Part shown: positions 54,561-64,000 of the stretch, piece by piece
Layout: each line of letters begins with the position of its first letter
Position numbering within the stretch: the first letter of the stretch is position 1
Assembly (NCBI GenBank): GCA_900660155.1
Contig: CABFPE010000035.1
Coordinates: 1,157,958-1,221,957, forward strand
Source of the DNA: Hofstenia miamia
Lineage: Eukaryota; Xenacoelomorpha; Acoela; Hofsteniidae
Reading direction: 5' to 3'
DNA: 64,000 bases
The notes under the pieces: generated by a model
The model's input: only the letters and a program-made list of their open reading frames with translations
Told to the model about the DNA's origin: nothing
Databases searched by the model: none
Position numbers and translations under genes: made by a program

Positions 54561-56240
54561 CATTTTCCTCAAAGAGGTGCAATAGCCTAAGGAGATTGAT
54601 TCAAATCAAATATTTCTACAGAGTTAGTCGTTACTTTTAATAATGTGGGAAATCCATATATGTACAAGTCGCCATAAATAAGTTTAGGTACAAAGCGCCA
54701 ACTATGATTTATTAAAAGTGTCATTTATAAGAATATATGTATATACATCGTCTAAAACTAAAGTTTAATTATAATGAAATTGTAGCATGAGAGAAATGTC
54801 AGGTGGGCTTCAATCATTCGAAAACGTACTATAATTTATGATTTATATTCTTGATGTCAAAATTTTTAATAACGATTTAAATTTTATAAAAATGTAATCA
54901 AACATTCGCTATGTTTATATGCAAAAACTTCCTCAATAAATTATGTTCTCAACAAAGCTCATATATTAGTTATTATAACATTACGATTAAAATACATTGA
55001 ATAATCGAAATTAAAATATTTATATTTCACCTAAAGTAAAGACTTGATTTAAACTAAAAATGTATAGATTGGTATAAATACACTTCTATGTCTTGCAATT
55101 TGTTTAATAATTGATGACTTTGTTATGAATTCCACGTTTACTATGCTATTTTCCTTAAATATATATCGCATGCTAGCGCGTGTTAAGAATTTCGTTAATT
55201 ATGCAGAGTTATCGGTCTATATCCATTATTATTTAAACTTTTTACCTATGTTATTGCATTTCTCAAAGTTTTTTACCCTATAGTAGTGTTCTATACTTTC
55301 GCCAAAGAATATTTAAAACAAGATAAGTGACTTCAATATTAAGTCCAATGCTGAAAATATTTGGCAGTTATTGATACAATATAAATATAATATTTATATT
55401 TGTACGTATTCCTCCCTTGCCACTCTAAATGTAATTAGCAGTTTTTGCTGCAGCTCGATATTCGTGATCAGCTCGATATTCAAATACAAGAAAAACGTAA
55501 CATTTAGATTTTAAGCTAATATTAAATGGCAAGTAACGACTGTATTCAATTACGAAACTTTTTAAATCCAATTTAAATATTCTAAATTTTGCTTGTATTT
55601 GAATATCGAGCTGAGGTCACACCCCAATTAATTAATCTTTTTGGGATTGGAATCGGTTCTTGTCAATATTTTCGAAATCCAATAATTGCGAAAAATACAA
55701 CACTGTTCTACAAATTATAGATAAAAACGATGAAGATTAAATGTTATGAATTAAATTTTTATTAAATACATTTTGTAATAATTTAAAATTTTAATAAACT
55801 AGCTATTATAATACAATATGTTTATTAGGGATTGATTCTAGTTACTATTATTAAGAAATTTCGAAAACAAAGTTCTAATGATATCATTTGTATTGAAACT
55901 TAAGTCTAGCCCTCCTCCTCCTAAGAACAATTTTCAATTTCATTAACTCAGAATTTAAAGAAAACTGACACAATTGGCACTTTTCGAAATTTTTGGATTT
56001 CTAAATTTTTAGACGACACCATTGCAATCTCTCAATCTATAAAACTACTTTACTATATTTTACAACAGTAATCTTAACAATTACTCCTTGCCAAATTTGA
56101 ATTGAAGATGATTGGTGCTTTTTCAAAACAATTAAAACCCAAACGTTCAAAATTTATCTCAAAATAGGCAATTATTTCTTAGAAAATATTTATGTATATA
56201 TTAAGAATTATATTCTGTAATTTGAGAAGCAGAAGAACAA
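54561..56240. other. non-coding; hairpin at 55468-55614
   Basis: AT-rich. The only structure seen is a perfect 23-bp inverted repeat (55468-55490 against 55592-55614) around a 101-base loop. Confidence 0.5.
55468..55614. repeat. 23-bp perfect inverted repeat
   Basis: TCAGCTCGATATTCAAATAC followed by AAG pairs with its exact complement at 55592-55614. A partial third copy of CAGCTCGATATTC lies immediately to the left (55451-55463). The loop is AT-rich and non-coding. Confidence 0.8.
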
Positions 56241-56245
56241 AATAA

Positions 56246-56402
56246 CATGAAACTAATTCAACCATTTCAAAACACCTAAATAAATGTGGACTAAATATAA
56301 AATATGATGTAAAAATTTTAAAGAATACTGATGCAAAATATCTTAAAATCACTGAAAGCATTCTAATAAGATCATTTCAAGCAAGTCTAAATACGAAAAA
56401 AG
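56246..56402 (+). pseudogene. Penelope-like element GIY-YIG tail, second copy
   Basis: Open for about 50 codons to a TAA: HETNSTISKHLNKCGLNIKY, DVKILKNTDA, then YLKITESILIRSFQASLNTK. The order T..I..HL...G / .IL / .ITES..I.....LN matches the GIY-YIG endonuclease C-terminus, with the Glu of TES the likely metal ligand. A hammerhead-like 3' hairpin follows about 80 bases downstream, as at 3.8 kb. No reverse transcriptase nearby. Confidence 0.7.
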
Positions 56403-56469
56403 ATTGTAACCAATAATTAAGATTTAGTCAAATAATATATTGCTATAAAATCAAGAAAATTTAGAAGGA

Positions 56470-56520
56470 ATTATTTGTAAAACTGACGATGACTTTGTAA
56501 GTCAAAATAAATTTGAATGT
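56470..56520 (+). ncRNA. hammerhead-like motif, third copy (diverged)
   Basis: TTTGTAAAACTGACGATGAC, then the hairpin GACTT-TGT-AAGTC, then AAAA where GAAA is expected. It shares CTGACGA and the same extra T with the 3.8-kb motif, and the flank AATTTGAATG. The altered GAAA box makes it unlikely to be catalytic. Confidence 0.5.
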
Positions 56521-57054
56521 TTTTGATAAAATTATTAAAAATCCTTAAAAATGTTCAATTATTTATAAAATTACTATTATGAACAGTTGTGAAATTGTAT
56601 CACACTCATTAATGAGAAGGATAGCCTACATGGCTACTGTTCACTTCATAATACTGAGAAACACAGCAGTTATAAAAATATTTAAAAGATATGACAACAA
56701 TTCACTTGCACCAATTTTATGCTAAAGTAAGCATAGTTGTGTTCATTTCAGGAAAAATCTTCTGTTGAATATAATTAACTTTTCCACATTACAAGTTTTA
56801 AACCATTAGATGTGCACATATATCAAATTTCAACAAAACTTATTTCATAATTGATTCACAAAAACAACTCTCTATACAAGGAAGAATTTACTAAATGTTG
56901 CAATGTTTTCAAAATTCAAAATAATTTAGAGTACTTTGCATCACAACTTAGGAGAACCCCAAGTTTTTAGAATGTCATATTTTTGACATAATGTCGAGTG
57001 CTTCTTTTTATAAAATTGTCTCTGGTATCTTACTTGCATTATCAAGTGGCAGTA

Positions 57055-57335
57055 ATATGCCCTATAACACCACAGAGCATTGGGTGGAGGAATAACTTTT
57101 GCAATGTTCATGACAGATGTTTGTCATATAGAGAAAGTTTTGAGATAATAAGTAGAAATGGTGCTCTTGAAATCCAGTATGTCCATTATTTTCACATGTG
57201 ACATCATTTTTGTGCAGAATCCAAGCATTGCAAACACATATATCAAGCACAAATGTGACCAATAAAAAATACCATTTCTTGGATCATATGACTCCACCCA
57301 TGCAATGGTTGGACCTACATTAAATCAAAAGTATA
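57055..57335 (-). mobile_element. piggyBac-type transposase relic
   Basis: Minus-strand translation gives NHCMGGVI (about 57315), a break, then KKWYFLLVTFVLDICVCNAW and ILHKNDV (about 57285-57215). PiggyBac-type transposases have 'YN..MGGVD..D......R..KWYW..F....D....NAW.L', so this is the block holding the last catalytic Asp region. It is followed by a diverged tail to a stop at 57062. A decayed fragment; TTAA-flanked ends not identified. Confidence 0.75.
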
Positions 57336-60058
57336 TACTAATAATTCAGTATACAGATAGTGACAGCAGCATCACCCAAGTCTGACTAGTAGCAATCCCA
57401 GCTGATCTAGGTATTAAATCTTAAAATATTAGTACAAAAAATGTAATAACTGCATTTGGCAATACTAAAAACCCATACTAACTAATAAATTGTACACACA
57501 ATTTTTGAATGTTTATTGTTATTGGTTGACAGCAAATGTCATCAAAAATGCTTACAATTGGTCTTTGAACACCTCAATTTGCTAAAACATGTTTTCTAGA
57601 TTGGACTAATGAAAACAGTGCCATTTATGCAAAAAAATATATAGAATAATGAATCAAAGAAAAATGTATCTTTTTATATTTTCTATGCTCAATCCTATTG
57701 GGCTATAAATAGGACTCTTACATAAAATGTTTTTGAGCACTCAGAATGTTAAGAACTTGAACTGAAATAAGCTTGCATAACTTGATCAGAAAAACCCAGA
57801 AGAGAAGTAATCAAAACTCGAACTCAAACTTGATCAAAAATACATTTGAAAATAATGTAAAAATTTAAATTATTTTAAATTTCAATTTCGTTAGCAGTCA
57901 CAAATAACTATTTTTTTAGCTTAGAGTTATTGTAACATAAATGTTTTTACCCTAAAATATTGGAATTAGAAAAAACTTGAGATTTTCTTTAGAAATTTCT
58001 AAAACCCGAACTCGAAAAATCTGCCCCAGAGGTTAATTTTTTTTGGATTAATGGCTTGGGTTGTATATCACTTCCCTCAATTTTCTTTTGCCCCATATCA
58101 CCAATTATTAAAAACAATTAGACACATGATTTATAGTGAATTTGTAATTATATATTTGAATAAATATATGTGATTCATTAAGCTGTATTTTTATTAGTTT
58201 CGTATGTAGTTTAAAAAGGAATTGCAAGTAATTAGATGTAAATGTTGTTCAATAATTATCAACATTGAACATTTGCATTTTATAAATACTTTGCAGTCCT
58301 TCAAAACTGTGTTTAGATTTAAAATAAAAATTTAATTATATTCATTATTTTTGTAGTTTGTGCTTCATCATAATAGTTAGCTAATTTTCAAGTGTTCCTT
58401 TATTATTTGTTATGATTTTTTGATTATATATCTGATAGATTTCCTGATCAGATAGTATTTGTTGTTCATTTCATTCCGTTTGACAGTAATCAAGATATGT
58501 TTATTACTTTGAAAATGCTGAATTTTTTAGTATGCATTTTACTAGAATGTATAATTGGACTGGCAACAATGAGTGGAGTTAGCTCTCTCATGACACCCTT
58601 GCATTAAAACCATTTAATACTTGAGTATATTACTCAAGGAGGACCAGGAATCTGGAAAAATTATAATAATCAATAACATGGTTTTACTATTTACAAATGC
58701 AATAATACAAAATTCATGTCATTCAGATGTTAAACAAATTGCTAATGTTTCTGATACTTTTTGATTCTGGTATGCCTGCAGATATTATATTCGAAATTTT
58801 TTGGAAGTAAAGGAGCATGTCAATAAGCAAATCTCACAAGACTTAAACCAGTAATTTTCATATTAGAAACAGCCATGTTGTCTTTCACTATGAATCTGCA
58901 AAATACTTTAATGAAATTTATAAGCTAGCCCAAATAACTATATTCTTAGTTATATATGATTAGTTTTTAATCATCAGGTTCGATCTAAACTGTTTCATGG
59001 GTAAAATATACATAAATAATATGTAAACAGTAACTGTCAATGTTTATAATTATAGCACATTTTACATATACTTCATTGCAATTCCATGTTTCAATAACTT
59101 AAACTACATAGGGAACTAATCAAAATACAGTTTAAAGAAATATATATTTTTATTCAAATACATAATTAAAATTTCACTGATATCTCTATTGAATTTTAAT
59201 TTGTGTTGACTTCAGAATTGGGGGAAATGAAATTTGGGATGTGATATACAACCAATGATGTGTATGAATAGCTTAAATGTTAATTAACTTGGCACATGAA
59301 TTTTATATCCTTACCACATTTAAGCTTCTATTTGCACTGATTTCTATTCACTTAGTAAAAATTACCCTGAATTGAGGCTATGTAACTTACATCTCAGAAA
59401 TTATTTCTGCATTATTTTCTGTTTAATACCTTATCTGACATTTGACTGTGAGGAACTGTTATTAAAAAACATTAAAATTAATATACTTAATGTGAATTTG
59501 ATCAATATAAAATCATTGCAAGCATTGTAAAATATTTCATGTCATGAAAACATTAATGAGAACACTAATGAAATACCATATAAGTTATTAGATGAGCTTA
59601 TTAAAATAAACATTTTATTTTCAAAATTATTTTTTAATTTTATTTCAGGAGCCCATAAATATTAATGGAGAATTATAGAGAGCAAATATAATCATTACTA
59701 ATGTCTTGAAATGCTAAACCAACAAATGTAGAAACATGATCTGATGTTTCCAAATTAAGTTTGACAGGATTGCTTGCTTTAAATTACCATTTGAAATAAC
59801 TGAATTGTCCATGATATACAAATTCACCCAAATTGAACAGAATATTCAATAAAATTTCTATTTGATTCAAGAAAAATAGAGATTTGATTGACACTACCCC
59901 AATAGGAATCCCTTAAACAAGATACAACACTACATTTCATTTTGCACTTATAGAATTTAGAAGTTATATAAAAACTGGAATGCTGAAGCTTTCAAATTAA
60001 ATTTATATTGAATTCACAAGAACTTCTATGACATGAAGAAGCTCAATATAATTAATTA
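57336..60058. other. 2.7 kb non-coding, nothing recognised
   Basis: AT-rich, no frame or repeat end supported. Confidence 0.4.
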
Positions 60059-60286
60059 TACAGAGTGTCCATAAAGTCTGGACACAATAAAATTTCATAA
60101 TTTCGCCACCAACTAAATAAGTGAACTGCTTTCCAGATAAAGAACTTTAAATTTTTAAATTAAGCCTCCATAGCCACTGAGAACTACAAGTTTACATCTT
60201 TCTTGAAGCATGGATGCAAAAAATTTTAAGGCCTACACTGAAAAATTGTTAATTTCCCTGTCTCCAGATTTTGCGGACACCCTGTA
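60059..60286. mobile_element. mariner-type MITE, 228 bp
   Basis: The left end TACAGAGTGTCCATAAAGTC and the complement of the right end, TACAGGGTGTCCGCAAAATC, are inverted repeats with TA at both edges. The interior has no frame. Typical of a non-autonomous mariner-type element. Confidence 0.75.
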
Positions 60287-61489
60287 CAATATATTGAACT
60301 TGCTGATTGCTTCAGTCTAGTTCACTTTTACTTTAACCGAATGTCCCATCGTAATGAAATATATTTAGTCAATTTTATTAAAATTACACTGAATTTACAC
60401 TGAAGGAAAATATATTATAGAATATCATATTCATTATCAATTTTACAATGTAATCCTCCAAAATTCAAGCTTAACTAGTATCGCGTAAATTATGAATTAT
60501 GTCCAAGCAGTCCAGTCTGCTTAATAATGAAAATACTGTTGCATATATTTGATTTAAAATTTGTAAATTTACCAGTATTCCACTGTTCTTTGCGACAAAT
60601 TTCTATTTATCGGTCGATCTACGTTTATAGTAATTTATTAAGATATCTGCAAAATATTTACTTCCTATGTTTAATGCAGGTTTTTTATCCAAATTGCAAA
60701 CGCTATTGATTATAAAATACTGATCAAACGAAAATCTAAGTAATTTATCCAAGAAAGTTTATCTTAGACTTAGAACTAATGAAATATGTTTTCTGTAAAC
60801 ACAACTTTAAAAAATAAGCAGTTTTGTAGCATTAAGAATGTCACATTTTACAAAAAATACAGATATTAACAATGAAAATTTGATAAAAAATCATATTTAG
60901 AATTTACCTTTAACATTAAAATTTCATTTCTTATTTATCTAAAAGACTGCAAATAAAATAAAATATAACTTACAACCAACAATCAAAATATTTCAGGTAT
61001 GGGTTATATTTTTATCTTAAGAATACATTAATAAATACTCGTTTGATTTTATTCTTATATAACTATCATTTTCCATTATGGCAGTGATTTGTATTTCATT
61101 TAATGCTTTATTACATTTGTTCCATTGCGTTCTATACTAGTATAGAATGGCATGATATGTATAAAATATTGGTATCAAGTAGACGTTATGTAATGCATTA
61201 ACTTACTACCTATAATCTAAATAGAATGAATAATTGTATGATGTTCTTTGAAACAATTAAATTATATGTTTGAAAAGTTCCTATAAATGTAACCAAAAGT
61301 GTTTAGTAAATTATCTTTTAAAAATTATTGTTAAGAATTGTATGTCGAGTTCTTAGTTTATTATCCGAATAATCATTTTTTGCAGTTTATAAATGTCGCC
61401 ATATATTAAGACTACAAAAGTAATGTAGCTGGTAGTTTGTAATTTTGTATTTGTTCCATGCACCAATAAATTTGCTTTGACTCTTATAA
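60287..61489. other. non-coding, nothing recognised
   Basis: AT-rich only. Confidence 0.4.
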
Positions 61490-61575
61490 TTACACTAAAA
61501 TCTGTCTATAACGTACTTGAAGGGACCAGCCAGAAAAGTGCGTTATAGCGAAAGTTTGTTATAGCAAGTTCTTTA
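61490..61575. mobile_element. pogo/Tigger-like terminal repeat, solitary
   Basis: ACTAAAATCTGTCTATAACG, then TTGAAGGGACCAG, GTGCGTTATAGCG and TTGTTATAGCAAG. This arrangement of TATAACG repeats around a GGGACC core is characteristic of pogo/Tigger-type ends. No opposite end or transposase seen. Confidence 0.5.
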
Positions 61576-62240
61576 ATGCATTAGTTGTTGTTTGAAAATG
61601 GTTGGCATACGACTGCTGGAGGCGCTCTTTATCCTGTCAACCAGTGTCCTATGAGTACAAGTAGATTACCATTTGCAGCGATCAAAATCAATATGAGTAC
61701 CTGTGAGGAACTTCTCAAATCAGCTTAAACTTGCGGAAGACTATAGAATTGATCCATTGATAAAGCGTACTTTTTCATTCAATAGAAATAGCATGAAGAT
61801 GACATAAGAAAATGAAACACATGTAAGAAGATTGACAACGTGTTAACTTTTAACAACTTCAGGAAAAAAAATCAAATAAAGTTACAGCAGGTGAATATTG
61901 GAATACTTTGGAAAGAATTGGGATTTGCGAAAACATTAATTTCCTCATCATCAGGGAGATATTTGAAGACAAGTTCAGAAAGAAACACAATGATAAGAAT
62001 AGATAAGCTGTCTTTAATCCAAGTCCGCATTGTTTCAATTGCAACCCCTTAATTTTGCTAGTAAGTGACTCAATATAAATTAATGAATTTATTATTTCAA
62101 ATTATTATAATTAAGTGAATTTATTTCTGGAAGATTCTATTAATTAAATTATTGTTGCCAATTATTGCTGTAAGCTTAATATCCTTTATTAGTTTGTTGC
62201 ATTTGTTTTTCGTTAGTGTAATAATATTATCATTAATTAA
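61576..62240. other. non-coding, nothing recognised
   Basis: May include interior sequence of the pogo-like element to its left. No frame supports this. Confidence 0.35.
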
Positions 62241-64000
62241 TTGTGCTAATTATAAATAATTTAGTAGTTTTATACCTCTCACTTCAATTGAATTATGTTC
62301 TATAATTCTATTATCTCTTATTAAAACTGTTTGATGTGCTGCTCGGGCTCTTGTGTTAAAAGAATGATTTATTTCATCAAAGCTATAAAATTCTATTGGA
62401 TATTCTTGTCTTTTAACCTTTATAACGTGCTTAAGGAGTTCGAAAATGTATATTTCATAAATAGTCATCATATTTGCTTCTATGAATAACTGTTTAGTAG
62501 TATAAGTAGAATTTTTAAAATGTATGATCTTGATTTTCTTTTATTGAATTTTGAAAATAGGCAATGTGTTGTATGAGGTACCACCATAGATTAAGATACC
62601 ATATTGAATTATCGGCAGTATGTATACATTATAAAAATGTAATGTAATATGCTTAGGAACGAAGTGTCTTATTTTCATCAAAATACCACATAGTTTAGAG
62701 AATTTTTTACAAATAAAAGAAAGATACATGCTCTGCAAAACTTAATGTTTTATCTATTATTATTCCTAAATATTTATAAGAATCATTTATGTTAAGATCA
62801 GTTTCCGCTACTTGTAGCTTAGGTATTTGTTCATTAATTTTGAAAAAATTTATCTTAGTGGTTTTATTACAATTTAAAGAAAGGCGATTGAAACAGAGCC
62901 AATCTTGTAGAACATTTATGTTATTTTGAAGAGTGTTAAATAATATATCCTTGTCAGGTGAACTTAGATATTTGTATCGTCAGCAAACAGATAGACCGAA
63001 GCAGTTAAGACTTTAGGATGGTCAATAATGTACATTAAGAAGAGTAGTGGTTCAAGAATTGAGCCTTGTACCACACCACATGTTATCTCAGTTAATTTTG
63101 AATCTATGAAACACATTGATATCGGTTTTCTAGATAATTTTCAAGTAAGTTAAAAATGTGTCCTCTAGTGCCGTATTTATATATCTTATGATCTATTGTA
63201 TCAAAAGCTTTTCTTAGATCAATGAATTTGCACGAAGAATATAATTTATTGTCTTTGGAATATTTTCAATTACTTTCATTAAAGCTAAAATTGTGTTATA
63301 GTGAGGTCGAAACCCAAATTGATTTGAATTTATAAAATTGTACCTATTTATAAACTTAAATACTCTATTGTATAGGAATCTTTCAAAAAATTTCACTAAA
63401 AATTGGCAATAGTGAGATTGGTCTGTAATTTGAGGGATCATTTGTGTCCCCAGATTTATGAACAGGTATTATTTTTGCTATTTTCATTTTGTCTGGAAAA
63501 ACACGTTTGACTACAGAGATTTAGTATTGCCGTTAAAGGATTTAAAATTGCTGGGAAAATAGCTTTCACAATTTTACTGGATATACCATCAACATCTGCA
63601 GATGATTTAGATTTTAATTGATTAACAATATTTTTCAATTCAGAGTTTGAAATGGGGCATAAAGCCATAGTCTCAGGATTATTATCAATAACAAAAGACT
63701 TCGTGCCGACAGGAACCAATGCTTGGAAAAAAAGAATTGAAATCATTACTTACCTTATTCATATTCTGGTTGAACGCAGCTGATAATTTCATGTTTTTTC
63801 CTTACCTGTAATCATATTTAAGAATGAGTAGAACTGTTTGCAACCTTTTGAAAAAGAATTCAATTTTTTAGTATAATAACTACGCTTAGAATTTCGGATT
63901 TTTGAAACAACCCTATTTCTGATATTACAAAACTTAATATGATTTTCTCGACAATTATTCATTTTATACTTTTTGTAAGCAATATCTCGTTTGGTTATTA
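62241..64000 (-). mobile_element. LINE, RT to C-terminus, runs off window end
   Basis: Read from 64000 downward. A basic pre-RT segment (KRDIAYKKYKMNNCRENHIK) comes first, then LKSKSSADVDGISSKIVKAI (63746-63456 frame), [36 protein letters not shown], a VQGS.L.PLLFL region, and YLFADDT (about 62975). The thumb is FSKLCGILMKIRHFVPKHIT and LPIIQYGILIYGGTS (62738-62541), and the C-terminal frame ends at 62250. This is the full block order of a Jockey/CR1-like RT. It is spread over several frames, so dead. The endonuclease side lies beyond 64000. Confidence 0.88.

Noticed and set aside
58970-58995. GGTTCGATCTAAAC, resembling a tRNA B box
   Set aside because: No A box, no acceptor stem pairing, no cloverleaf.
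1-64000. LTR retroelements, Polintons, CRISPR arrays, prophage or bacterial operons
   Set aside because: No gag/protease/integrase motifs, no paired LTRs, no viral capsid genes, no spacer-repeat arrays and no prokaryotic gene density were seen.

Overview
The window looks like nuclear DNA of an AT-rich invertebrate animal genome. Coding sequence is split into short exons with TTTAG/TTTCAG acceptors. AT microsatellites are common, and decayed transposable elements of many classes are interspersed. I cannot place the species. Two assembly joins are visible: a run of N at 6159-6533 inside an (AT)n tract, and a single N at 20365 that separates two nearly identical 1.92-kb copies.

The only host gene I can identify with confidence is on the minus strand, from about 46.9 kb down to 31.58 kb. 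It is an inositol polyphosphate 4-phosphatase (INPP4A/INPP4B family) gene. Its last exon carries the CKSAKDRT catalytic loop and ends in the family's C-terminal pattern. At least nine exons are readable, most with matching splice phases. The upstream exons appear to encode a PH-like domain followed by a C2-like region and then the INPP4 core. The first exon or exons were not found. The reading frame around 33.8-34.2 kb does not close cleanly.

Left part (0-18 kb): a Tc1-type element with IR/DR-like ends (0.4-2.0 kb), hAT relics (2.4-3.0, 7.5-8.1, 9.0-9.4 kb), a Penelope-like GIY-YIG tail flanked by inverted hammerhead-like motifs (3.4-3.9 kb), LINE reverse transcriptase pieces (4.0-4.4, 10.0, 15.2-16.2, 17.4-17.8 kb) and a hAT-like MITE (16.65-17.41 kb). 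Middle (18-31 kb): the probable false duplication carrying a hAT relic, a LINE whose 3' end has become a nine-unit, 248-bp satellite (25.45-27.70 kb), mosaic local repeats and a Penelope-like reverse transcriptase relic (28.8-29.3 kb). Within the INPP4 introns: a 3.4-kb composite with long inverted arms around a DD37E Tc1/mariner-type relic (36.7-40.1 kb), a LINE piece and a hAT relic. Right part (47-64 kb): LINE copies, one of them truncated at its 3' rather than its 5' end and sitting in a mariner relic (52.4-54.6 kb), a second Penelope-like tail (56.2-56.5 kb), a piggyBac relic (57.1-57.3 kb), a mariner-type MITE (60.06-60.29 kb), a pogo/Tigger-like end (61.5 kb) and a LINE running off the window end.

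I found no tRNA, rRNA, CRISPR array, LTR retroelement or bacterial-type operon. The most unusual signals are the hammerhead-like Penelope tails, the satellite born from a LINE 3' end, and the PH-C2-phosphatase layout of the INPP4 gene.
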